DNA from: DAOTVY01 sp041082245
Lineage (GTDB): Bacteria > Chloroflexota > Chloroflexia > DTKN01
Assembly: GCA_041082245.1 (NCBI GenBank)
Contig: JBDOIE010000082.1
Span: 1 to 14,866 of the forward strand
DNA length: 14,866 nt
Reading direction: 5' to 3'
Below are positions 1 through 6,761 of the stretch, piece by piece. Every line of letters starts with the position of its first letter. Within the stretch, counting starts at the first letter, position 1. Under the pieces are notes generated by a model that did not search any database, had not been told where the DNA came from, and saw nothing but the letters and a program-made list of their open reading frames with translations. The translations under genes and the position numbers were made by a program.

Positions 1-71
1 CCGGGGCCGCTACGCGATTCGAGCCGACGGCTTGCCCCCTGGAAGAAAGCCCTGCCGGGAGGGGACTCTGT

Positions 72-100
72 TTGCCGGGCGCTGTCAGGTATAGTACAAT
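72..100 (+). promoter_or_regulatory. Candidate sigma70-type promoter for hutH
   Basis: TTGCCG at 72-77 (4 of 6 matches to the -35 consensus) is followed by a 17-base spacer and TACAAT at 95-100 (5 of 6 matches to the -10 consensus). Transcription would begin near 107 and leave a leader of about 54 bases before hutH. The leader holds a small hairpin (GCGGCC at 120-125 pairing with GGCCGC at 134-139) just ahead of the ribosome binding site. Bases 1-71 show no gene or other structure I can support. Confidence 0.5.
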
Positions 101-146
101 GGCTGGTGGGCCGTTGCCGGCGGCCGAATTCAGGGCCGCACGGTAC

Positions 147-154
147 AAGGAGGT
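147..154 (+). promoter_or_regulatory. Ribosome binding site that fixes the hutH GTG start
   Basis: AAGGAGGT lies 6 bases upstream of GTG at 161. This near-perfect Shine-Dalgarno sequence supports a GTG rather than ATG start for the histidine ammonia-lyase. Confidence 0.85.
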
Positions 155-160
155 ACAGAC

Positions 161-1756
161 GTGGAATTGCGGGCTTGCGATCCCCCACTCTTGCTCGACG
201 GAGAGCACCTGACCCTGACGGACCTGGTCGCAGTCTCCCGTTACGGCCGGTCGGTCGCCCTGACGGAGGGTGCACGTGAAGCGGTGCGGCGTTGCCGGGC
301 GTGGGTGGACGACGTGGCGGGCCGTGGCGAACCGCTCGTGTACGGCCTGAACACCGGATTCGGCTCGCTGGCGAGCGTTTCCGTTCCCCCGGAACAGGCG
401 GATCGTCTTTCGTACAACCTGATCGTGAGCCACGCCTGCGGGGTTGGCGACCCGCTGCCGGAGGAAGTCGTGCGGGCAGCGATGCTGATCCGCGCGAATA
501 CCCTTGCCCGCGGGCACTCCGGCGTCCGGCTGGAGACGCTGGAAACGCTGCTCGAGATGCTGAACCGGGGCGTGCACCCGGTGATTCCGGCGATGGGCTC
601 GCTCGGGGCAAGCGGTGACCTGGCTCCCCTTTCGCACCTGGTGCTCGTGCTGGCGCGGGATCCGGACGGCACGGAGGAACCGAGCGGTGAAGCATTCTTC
701 CAGGGCGAGCGGATGAGCGGCGCCGAAGCGATGCGCCGGGCCGGCCTCGCGCGGGTGGTGCTCGGAGCCAAGGAGGGGCTGGCGCTCAACAACGGGACCG
801 CCGTTTCCACGGCCATCGCGGCCCTCGCGCTGTGCGATGCGGAGCAACTCCTGCTCCAGGCCGAGATCGCGCTTGCCCTCTCCCTGGAGGCGCTGCGCGC
901 AGCAGCGGATGCGTACGATGAGCGTATCCACCGGCTGCGGAACCAGCCTGGCCAGTTGGCCTGCGCCGCCCGCGTGCGGCGCCTGCTGGAGGGAAGTCGC
1001 CTCCTGGGTTCTGCCTCGCGAGTGCAGGACGCCTATTCGCTGCGCTGTGCGCCGCAGGTGTTGGGGGCCGTTGCGGATGCCCTGGGATATGTGCGCCAGG
1101 TGCTGGAGCGCGAGCTGAACGCGGTAACCGACAACCCGCTCCTCTTCCCGGACCTCGAGCGCGAGAACAAGGCGCTTTCGGGCGGGAATTTCCACGGAGA
1201 ACCGGTTGCCCTCGCAGCGGATATGCTGGCGATCGCGGTCGCCGAGATCGGGAGCATCGCCGAACGGCGCATCTTTCGGCTCCTCACCCGCCAGCTGAGC
1301 GATGGGCTCCCCCCGATGCTCGTGCCCGAAAGCGGGCTGAACACGGGACTGATGATCCCGCAGTACGTGGCTGCCGCCCTCGTTTCCGAGAACAAGACCC
1401 TGGCCCACCCGGACAGCGTCGACTCGATCCCCACCTGCGAGGACCAGGAAGACCACGTCAGCATGAGCGCCAATGCTGCCCTGCACGCCCGCCGGGTGGT
1501 CTGGAACGTGGAGCGCGTGGTCGCGATCGAACTGCTCTGTGCCGCCCAGGCCGTGGACCTGCTCGCCCCGCTCCAGGGGCCGGCGGGCCTGGGTCGAGGG
1601 ACGGCCGCAGTCTACCGCCTGATCCGTGCCCACGTACCGTTCCTGGAGCGCGATCGCTTCCTTCAGCCGGACATCGAGCGGCTCGCGGAACTCGTGCACA
1701 CGGGAGAAGTGCTGCGTGCGGCCGAGGCGGCCCTGGGGGCGCCGCTTTCGGGCTAG
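161..1756 (+). CDS. hutH: Histidine ammonia-lyase
   Basis: Cytosolic enzyme that deaminates L-histidine to trans-urocanate, the first step of histidine breakdown. The 531-residue protein is about full length for the family (about 510). The Ala150-Ser151-Gly152 triad, which cyclises to the MIO cofactor, lies in GSLGASGDLAPLSH. Other family signatures are YGLNTGFGSL at 61-70, QDAYSLR at 289-295, SGGNFHGEP at 340-348 and QEDHVSM at 429-435. The selectivity pair Ser90-His91 is the histidine type; tyrosine lyases have His-Leu and phenylalanine lyases Phe-Leu. The GTG start has a strong ribosome binding site. A small oddity is TCEDQEDHV where family members usually read TSANQEDHV. No hutU, hutI or hutF lies in the window; the next gene, 23 bases on, is a nucleotide kinase, so the setting is not a classic hut operon. 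Family certain, substrate very likely. Confidence 0.95.
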   Translation: MELRACDPPLLLDGEHLTLTDLVAVSRYGRSVALTEGAREAVRRCRAWVDDVAGRGEPLVYGLNTGFGSLASVSVPPEQADRLSYNLIVSHACGVGDPLPEEVVRAAMLIRANTLARGHSGVRLETLETLLEMLNRGVHPVIPAMGSLGASGDLAPLSHLVLVLARDPDGTEEPSGEAFFQGERMSGAEAMRRAGLARVVLGAKEGLALNNGTAVSTAIAALALCDAEQLLLQAEIALALSLEALRAAADAYDERIHRLRNQPGQLACAARVRRLLEGSRLLGSASRVQDAYSLRCAPQVLGAVADALGYVRQVLERELNAVTDNPLLFPDLERENKALSGGNFHGEPVALAADMLAIAVAEIGSIAERRIFRLLTRQLSDGLPPMLVPESGLNTGLMIPQYVAAALVSENKTLAHPDSVDSIPTCEDQEDHVSMSANAALHARRVVWNVERVVAIELLCAAQAVDLLAPLQGPAGLGRGTAAVYRLIRAHVPFLERDRFLQPDIERLAELVHTGEVLRAAEAALGAPLSG

Positions 1757-1769
1757 GTCGGCGTCTTGT

Positions 1770-1774
1770 GGAGG
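1770..1774 (+). promoter_or_regulatory. Ribosome binding site deciding the tmk start
   Basis: GGAGG is 5 bases upstream of GTG at 1780. The alternative in-frame GTG at 1768 overlaps this motif's upstream edge and has no comparable site of its own, so 1780 is preferred. Confidence 0.55.
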
Positions 1775-1779
1775 TGGTC

Positions 1780-2709
1780 GTGCGGCCTAATCCTGGACCC
1801 GGAAAGCTAATCGTGATCGAAGGGCTGGATGGCGCTGGGACCACTACCCAGGCGCACCGGCTGGGCGAGTGGCTACGGGAGCGGGTCCCGGCGTGGGTGA
1901 CCTGCGAACCCACGGACGGGCCAGCCGGCCGGCTGATCCGCCAGGTGCTGAAAGGCGAGATCCCCACGGACCCCAGGGCCCTTGCGCTCCTTTTCGCCGC
2001 CGATCGCCTGCACCATCTTTACGGGCCAGAAGGCATACTTGGGCGCATCCGCGATGGCGTCTGGGTCGTGTGCGACCGCTACTACCTCTCTTCGCTCGCC
2101 TACCAGACGCTGGATGCCCCGTTCTCCTGGGTTTACCAGATCAACAGCCGGGCCCTGCTGCCGGATCTGACCGTCTTTCTGCAGGTTCCGGTCGAGACCT
2201 GCCTGGAACGCATCGGGAACCGGCAGGGGACGCGCCAGGAGCTGTTCGAACGGAAGGAAGCGCTGGAACGGGTGCGCGCGAGCTATCGCCGTGCGATCGA
2301 AAGGCTGCAGCCCCACGAAGCGATCCAGGTGGTGGATGGCACGTTGTCCATCGAAGGCGTAGGCCTCCTGGTCCAGAGCCGCGTGGAGTCGTTGTTCGAG
2401 CTGGGGCTTGCGGTCTCCCCGCGGGCACAGCGACGCCTGGCCCGGCGACGGGGACTTCCGTGCCTGCTCGCGTTCCAGCGGGCGCTGTGGCAGGAGGAAG
2501 ACCTCTTCTTGCGCGGCGTCCGTTGGGGGGAAGCAGGGCTAGAAGTCGAGGTCGTCACCCCGCAGAGCCCAGAGCCTCTCTGTGTACGCCTGGGCAGGGG
2601 ATGCCACGCTCCGGTGCTCGTGGAGACGCGCGATCCGGTGTGGCTGGGCCGCCGGGAAAGGGTCCTGAAACTCGCCCGGCAGGCGCTTGCGGAGGGGATG
2701 TATGCCTGA
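1780..2709 (+). CDS. tmk: Thymidylate kinase-like protein with atypical P-loop and C-terminal extension
   Basis: Residues 8-210 match dTMP kinase, which phosphorylates dTMP to dTDP in DNA precursor synthesis. Seen are IVIEGLDGAG plus TTTQ (P-loop, residues 11-24), TCEPTDGP at 41-48, CDRYYLSSLAYQ at 98-109 (the DR(Y/F) nucleotide-site motif) and DLTVFLQVP at 129-137. Two oddities stand out. The P-loop lysine is replaced by Thr21 (GAGTTTQ instead of GSGKTTQ). The protein is 309 residues against a usual 200-215, with about 95 extra residues (215-309) that I do not recognise: a basic stretch (RRLARRRG), then a mixed alpha/beta-looking segment. Start GTG 1780 is chosen for its ribosome binding site; GTG 1768 is possible and would add four residues. 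Its stop overlaps the next start by 8 bases, implying co-translation. It may be a real dTMP kinase or a repurposed paralogue. Confidence 0.82.
   Translation: MRPNPGPGKLIVIEGLDGAGTTTQAHRLGEWLRERVPAWVTCEPTDGPAGRLIRQVLKGEIPTDPRALALLFAADRLHHLYGPEGILGRIRDGVWVVCDRYYLSSLAYQTLDAPFSWVYQINSRALLPDLTVFLQVPVETCLERIGNRQGTRQELFERKEALERVRASYRRAIERLQPHEAIQVVDGTLSIEGVGLLVQSRVESLFELGLAVSPRAQRRLARRRGLPCLLAFQRALWQEEDLFLRGVRWGEAGLEVEVVTPQSPEPLCVRLGRGCHAPVLVETRDPVWLGRRERVLKLARQALAEGMYA
2691..2695 (+). promoter_or_regulatory. Ribosome binding site inside tmk for the Crp/Fnr gene
   Basis: GGAGG within the last codons of tmk lies 6 bases before ATG 2702, selecting that start over the in-frame start at 2687, which has no such site. 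Confidence 0.7.
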
Positions 2710-3361
2710 GTGCCTTCCGCCGCTCTCCCGCTTTCCGCCCTTCCGGGGCCTGGAAGAGCGGGACCTTGCGCGGGTCGCCGCACTTGCCCACCGTCAGCAG
2801 TTCGCGCGCGGCTCCTTTCTCTTGCGCGAAGGGGAACCGTGCGACCAGGTGCACTTGATCGCACGCGGGCGCGTGCGGGTGAGCAAGGTCTCGGTGGAAG
2901 GACGGCTGCAGGTGCTTGCGCTGCTCGGACCCGGAGACGGCCTGAACCTGGTTCCGGCCCTGGACGGCGGGCCGAACCCGGCGAGTGCGGAAGCGTTGAC
3001 CGAGGTCATGGTCTATTCCTTTGCTTGCCGCGACTTCCTGCGCTTGCTGCGTGAGATCCCGCAGGTGGCGATCAACGTGCTGGCCGACTTTGCGGGGAAG
3101 CTACGCCGACTGGTAGACCTGGTCGAAGACCTCTCCTTTCGCACCGTGAGCGGCCGGCTGGCGCGTTTTCTTCTCTCTGAGGCTCAGGCAATGCCCGGCC
3201 GGCGGTGGACCCAGGAGGAGATCGCCGCGCACCTGGGCACAGTACGCGAGATGGTCGGGCGGGTACTCCGCACGTGGCAGGAAGAAGGCATTGTGCGCGT
3301 AGAACGCGGAAGGGTGGTCGTCCTGCGGCGTGATGCCCTGGAAGAGCGCCTGCAATCGTAG
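2702..3361 (+). CDS. Crp/Fnr family transcriptional regulator
   Basis: A 219-residue DNA-binding regulator with the usual two-domain plan. Residues 11-115 form the cyclic-nucleotide-type beta-roll (FPPFRGLEERDLARVAAL, then FLLREGEPCDQVHLIARGRV). A long dimerisation helix spans about 120-148. A winged helix-turn-helix covers about 150-210, with the recognition part TQEEIAAHLGTVREMVGRVL at 170-189. The phosphate-binding cassette does not carry the GE...RSA pattern of cAMP-binding Crp, and there is no N-terminal four-cysteine Fnr cluster (only Cys4 near the N-terminus, then Cys47 and Cys109), so the effector is unknown. ATG 2702 overlaps the tmk stop by 8 bases, pointing to one transcript with hutH and tmk. 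The stop is 9 bp from the stop of the convergent UROD-like gene. Targets cannot be told from the window. Confidence 0.88.
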   Translation: MPECLPPLSRFPPFRGLEERDLARVAALAHRQQFARGSFLLREGEPCDQVHLIARGRVRVSKVSVEGRLQVLALLGPGDGLNLVPALDGGPNPASAEALTEVMVYSFACRDFLRLLREIPQVAINVLADFAGKLRRLVDLVEDLSFRTVSGRLARFLLSEAQAMPGRRWTQEEIAAHLGTVREMVGRVLRTWQEEGIVRVERGRVVVLRRDALEERLQS

Positions 3362-3370
3362 GCGCTGCTC

Positions 3371-4519
3371 TCAGTACTTCCCGTATTCCAGTGCGGCCTC
3401 GAAGGCAGCCACGATGTTCTCCGGCGGTACGCCGGCCTGGACGTTATGCACGGCGGCAAAGACAAAGCCGCCGCCGGGAGCAAGGTCTTCGATGCGACGC
3501 CGCACCTCGTCCCGCACCTGCTGTGGCGTGCCGAACGGCAGGATGCGCTGGGTGTCGACCCCGCCTCCCCAGAAGACGATGTCCGTGCCGTACTCCTGCT
3601 TCAACCGCCGCGTGTCCATCCCACGAGCCGAGACCTGGACCGGGTTGAGGATGTCGAACCCCAGGTCGATGAGATCCGGGATGAGGTCATAGACCGCGCC
3701 GCAGGAGTGGTAGTAGACCTTTGCCTGCGTCTTTTTGCGGATCGCCTCGAGCAAGCGCCGCTGCTTCGGCTTGATCATCTTCCGGTACAGTTCGGGAGAG
3801 ATCAGCCACCCGTCCTGGCCGCACAGGTCATCCCAGTAGGTAAAGACATGCAGGAATTCTCCGACCTGGTCGAGGTAACGGTTGCACGATTCGATGTACA
3901 GGTCGGTGATCTCCTCCATCAGGCGGTCCGCAAAGCGCGGTTCGGCCACCAGAGCCACAAAAAAGTTTTCCAGCCCCATCATCCGGGCCGGCTGCTCGAA
4001 AATCCCTCCCCCGATGATCGCGCTGCCGACAAGTGCATAGTCCGTATGGTGGTAGAGGTACTCCGCCTGACGGCGCAACTCCGCAAGTTGTTCCGGGGGA
4101 TCGAGCGGCGGCCAGCGATAGGTCTCGAGCGCTTCCAGGCTGGCCTCGCGGATCGGGAACTCGACCCAGTCGAAGTAGAGCCCACCCTTTTTCGGCTTGC
4201 GCAGCTTGGACCCCCAGCGATCGTAAAAGGCCTCGTACTCCCCTTCCTGGAAGATCTCGACGTCCGGTGCGGTTGCCGCGGGGAGCTGCACCATGCGGAA
4301 ATCGACCCCGAAGCGCTCGAGAAGCGCCTCGTCCAGGTACGGAAGCTGCTGCACATAGTCGACCAGGCGGAGCGGCTCGACAGGCATCCCCAGGTACTGC
4401 TTGAGCGCCACATAAGCCTCGCGGTGGATGGAGGAACAGATCGTCCCGCCCAGATCGATGGGGACCCGGTCGGGTTCGCGGTGGTTCAACGCCAGCCAGA
4501 CGCGCTCCCGCGGCTTCAT
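3371..4519 (-). CDS. Uroporphyrinogen decarboxylase-like (COG0407-type) protein 1
   Basis: A 382-residue TIM-barrel protein of the UROD/MtaA/CmuA superfamily, last gene of the minus-strand array. It opens with MKPRERVWLALNHREPDRVP, typical of the non-heme members found in catabolic clusters rather than of true HemE. Seen are a core YWDDLCGQDGWLISPELY (228-245), YYHSCG (269-274) and DLGFDILNPVQ (285-295). By family knowledge, MtaA/CmuA proteins bind zinc through His-x-Cys and a later Cys to activate a thiol for methyl transfer. Here His271 and Cys273 are kept, but near the position of the last Cys is AAVHNV with His358. Start ATG 4519 overlaps the kinase stop (ATGA) and has GGAGG 7 bases upstream (4527-4531). 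Longer in-frame starts would run far into the kinase gene. A role in demethylation or C-C chemistry on the cluster's substrate is inferred; exact reaction unknown. Confidence 0.85.
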   Translation of the reverse strand: MKPRERVWLALNHREPDRVPIDLGGTICSSIHREAYVALKQYLGMPVEPLRLVDYVQQLPYLDEALLERFGVDFRMVQLPAATAPDVEIFQEGEYEAFYDRWGSKLRKPKKGGLYFDWVEFPIREASLEALETYRWPPLDPPEQLAELRRQAEYLYHHTDYALVGSAIIGGGIFEQPARMMGLENFFVALVAEPRFADRLMEEITDLYIESCNRYLDQVGEFLHVFTYWDDLCGQDGWLISPELYRKMIKPKQRRLLEAIRKKTQAKVYYHSCGAVYDLIPDLIDLGFDILNPVQVSARGMDTRRLKQEYGTDIVFWGGGVDTQRILPFGTPQQVRDEVRRRIEDLAPGGGFVFAAVHNVQAGVPPENIVAAFEAALEYGKY

Positions 4520-5712
4520 CGGCTTTCCTCCGCTCCCGGTTCGGCGAGTGGGCCTGCGCCCGCCCCTGCTCCTTCCGGATAGATTTCGGGCTCGATTCCT
4601 GTGGTTGCGCGGTATTTTCGACGGACGAACTCGGCAAAGTCCGGGACCCGTTCCGGCTCCACCAGCGCGACCATGCACCCGCCAAAGCCGGCTCCTGCTT
4701 GCCGGGCTCCTACCACACCCGGGGCACCTTCCATCGCCTCGATCATCGCGGCCATTTCCGGAGAGCTGATCTCGTAAAGGTCCCGGGCTCCTTCGTAGGA
4801 GGCGGCCATCAGGTGGCGAACTGCTTCGTGGTTGTCTGCCATAAGCGCCTGGGCGAGGCGGAGCACGCGCTCGTTTTCCTCGATCACAAAACGGCAACGC
4901 CGGGCGACCACACGTGGAAGCGCCGCTTCGTGCGCCTGGAACTGTTCGAGTGAAACATCCCGCAATGCGGTGATCCCGGGAAGGAACCGTGCCAGGATGC
5001 GCACTCCTTCCTCGCACTGGGCGCGGCGCTGTCCATACTCCGAGCCGGTCAGTTCCCTGCGGGAGCGGGTATCGCAGATGACGACGCTGAGGCTGTTCGG
5101 AAGTGGTATCGTCTTATGCGAGAGGGCCCGGCAATCGAGCAGCAAAGCGCATCCCTCTTGTCCGAGAAGGGATGTGTATTGATCCAGGATGCCGCAGTTC
5201 ATGCCGACGAACTCGTTTTCTGCCCGCTGGCAGAGGAGTGCCAGCCGGAGCGGGTCGATTTCCCACCCCCCAAGCGTGCGGAAGAGGACCGCGGTGGCCA
5301 CCTCGAGCGCCGCGGAGGAAGAAAGGCCGCTGCTGATCGGAACGGTGCTGTGCACGATCCCGTCAAAGCCCACGAGCGGCAACCCTTCTGCCTGGAGCAC
5401 GGCAGCGACCCCGCGCACATAGTTCGCCCACGGATGCACGGGGTCGTGTTGGATGGCATCCAGCACGAAGCAACTTTCCCCTTCCACGTTGAGGGATCGG
5501 ACGCGTACCAGGCGGTCCGAGCGCGGGCGGGCTGCGATCCATGTATCCCGGCGGATCGGCAGGGTCAGCACGAAGCCCTGGTTGTAGTCGGTGTGACTTC
5601 CCATCAGGTCCACGCGCCCGGGCGCGCGGACCCACACCGTCGGGGCCGTGCCGTAGGACGCCTCGAAGGCCTCCGTGATACGCTCTCTACGGCGGCCGAT
5701 CTCGTACGTCAT
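4516..5712 (-). CDS. galK: Galactokinase-family GHMP sugar kinase, substrate uncertain
   Basis: A 398-residue cytosolic kinase that should phosphorylate C1 of galactose or a related sugar with ATP. All three GHMP motifs are present: APGRVDLMGSHTDYN at 30-44, PISSGLSSSAAL at 125-136 (ATP phosphate loop) and GARQAGAGFGGC at 335-346. CGILDQYTSL carries Asp177, equivalent to the catalytic Asp186 of human GALK1, and Arg33 matches Arg37. In the sugar-binding signature, usually GRxNLIGEHTDYN, Asp35 stands for Asn and Ser39 for the Glu that contacts galactose, so another sugar is plausible. The C-terminus ends in a Gly/Ala/Glu-rich tail (381-398). Start ATG 5712 overlaps the stop of the upstream UROD-like gene (ATGA) with AAGGAG 7 bases before it. 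Its own stop overlaps the next start in the same way. Family sure, galactose specificity doubtful. Confidence 0.88.
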   Translation of the reverse strand: MTYEIGRRRERITEAFEASYGTAPTVWVRAPGRVDLMGSHTDYNQGFVLTLPIRRDTWIAARPRSDRLVRVRSLNVEGESCFVLDAIQHDPVHPWANYVRGVAAVLQAEGLPLVGFDGIVHSTVPISSGLSSSAALEVATAVLFRTLGGWEIDPLRLALLCQRAENEFVGMNCGILDQYTSLLGQEGCALLLDCRALSHKTIPLPNSLSVVICDTRSRRELTGSEYGQRRAQCEEGVRILARFLPGITALRDVSLEQFQAHEAALPRVVARRCRFVIEENERVLRLAQALMADNHEAVRHLMAASYEGARDLYEISSPEMAAMIEAMEGAPGVVGARQAGAGFGGCMVALVEPERVPDFAEFVRRKYRATTGIEPEIYPEGAGAGAGPLAEPGAEESR

Positions 5713-6746
5713 CTTTCGGCTCCTTCGTGGAGAGCGGCCAGCAAGGCTTCCACGTTCTCCAAAGGGATATCGCTCGTCAGACGGTGGGAGGGGGCGAGGA
5801 TGAGCCCGGTACCGTTGGGCGCCAGTGTCCGACGGCAAGTGCGTACGGCGGCCTGTACATCTTCGGGGGAGCCGTGCGGGAGCACAGTCTGACTGGAAAC
5901 GCCTCCGTAGAACGCGAGCGTGTGGCCGAACGTGTCCCGGAGCCAGGAGAGGTCGAGCACCTCCGGCTGCACCGGGTTCAGGGCAGAGAGGCCAATTTCC
6001 ACCAGGTCGGGCAGGATGGCAGCAATATCGCCGTCGGAATGGAGGATGACCGGAAGCCCGGCCTCACGGAAGACGGCGAAAAGGCGCGCCAGGCGGGGTT
6101 TGACCAGTTTCCGCCAGAGGCGAGGGGAGAAGAGGAGGCCTTTCTGTGCACCGTAGTCGTCCCCGAAATATCCGCCATCCACTCCCAGGGCCAGGAAGCG
6201 TCGCGCCAGGACGAGCTGGATTTGGGCGATGCGCTCGAGCAGCTCTTCGGCGAAGGCCGGATCATCCACCAGGTCGATGAGGAAACGCTCGAACCCCCGC
6301 AGGGCCCAGGCGCGTTCGAAGAGGCAGAAGCCAAAGTTCGGCAGGGCAAAGTGCTTTCCGCCGTCAGAGGCGAGCTTGGAGACGGCATCGTCGAGAAGGT
6401 GGGGGTCGTTGGGGTCCGGCCATGGGTATTGGTCCAGCTCTTTAGAGTCGGCGAGCGGGGAATCGGCCGGCCAGTAGCCTTCGGTTTCGGTGCTCCAGCC
6501 GACCCCCCACCAGTCGCACACGATGCGACCGTCCGGGCTCGTGCTGCGGGGGTACGAGAGGTCGAGCCGCAGCAGGTGGTTGCCCAGCCGGTCGCTCAAG
6601 GCCTCCTGCGGGATTTCCCACGCCTCCGACAGCCGGTTCGCCATCGCCGCAGTCACGTTGACCTGTGTGGGGAGCCGATCGACCGGTTCCCGCGCGAGTG
6701 CCCGGCGCACACGTTCCCGTGGGGTCAAAGTGGCGGGGAAAGACAT
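5709..6746 (-). CDS. Uroporphyrinogen decarboxylase-like protein 2
   Basis: A 345-residue member of the UROD superfamily and paralogue of its neighbours at 3371-4519 and 6762-7871. It starts TLTPRERVRRALAREPVDRL and carries DWWGVGW (78-84), FERAWALRGFERFLIDLVDD (143-162), FGDDYGAQKGLLFSPRLW (194-211), ILHSDGD (234-240) and IGLSALNPVQPEVLDLSWLR (251-270). The HxC metal pair of MtaA/CmuA is His236-Ser-Asp238, and the late ligand position reads APSHRL with His321, so a His/Asp/His site would replace Cys ligands. It shares ERAWALRG and GDDxGAQ with the 6762-7871 protein, marking those two as closest relatives here. ATG 6746 has GGAGG about 6 bases upstream, and the gap from the preceding gene is 15 bases. 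Its stop overlaps the kinase start. The reaction is unknown; not a heme-pathway enzyme by context. Confidence 0.85.
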   Translation of the reverse strand: MSFPATLTPRERVRRALAREPVDRLPTQVNVTAAMANRLSEAWEIPQEALSDRLGNHLLRLDLSYPRSTSPDGRIVCDWWGVGWSTETEGYWPADSPLADSKELDQYPWPDPNDPHLLDDAVSKLASDGGKHFALPNFGFCLFERAWALRGFERFLIDLVDDPAFAEELLERIAQIQLVLARRFLALGVDGGYFGDDYGAQKGLLFSPRLWRKLVKPRLARLFAVFREAGLPVILHSDGDIAAILPDLVEIGLSALNPVQPEVLDLSWLRDTFGHTLAFYGGVSSQTVLPHGSPEDVQAAVRTCRRTLAPNGTGLILAPSHRLTSDIPLENVEALLAALHEGAER

Positions 6747-6761
6747 CGCGCCCTCCGCACG

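Noticed and set aside
161..1756. Tyrosine or phenylalanine ammonia-lyase, or aminomutase
   Set aside because: The selectivity pair is Ser-His, the histidine type, and the rest of the motifs are HutH-like.
2702..3361. Oxygen-sensing Fnr
   Set aside because: The N-terminal cysteine cluster needed for the iron-sulfur centre is missing.
3446..4582. 378-codon open frame on the plus strand
   Set aside because: Mirror of UROD-like protein 1, whose motifs are unmistakable.
3371..5017. A 548-residue fusion as the longest frame for UROD-like protein 1
   Set aside because: The first 166 residues come from an alternate frame of the kinase gene. ATG 4519 has the ribosome site, the ATGA overlap and the family's N-terminus.
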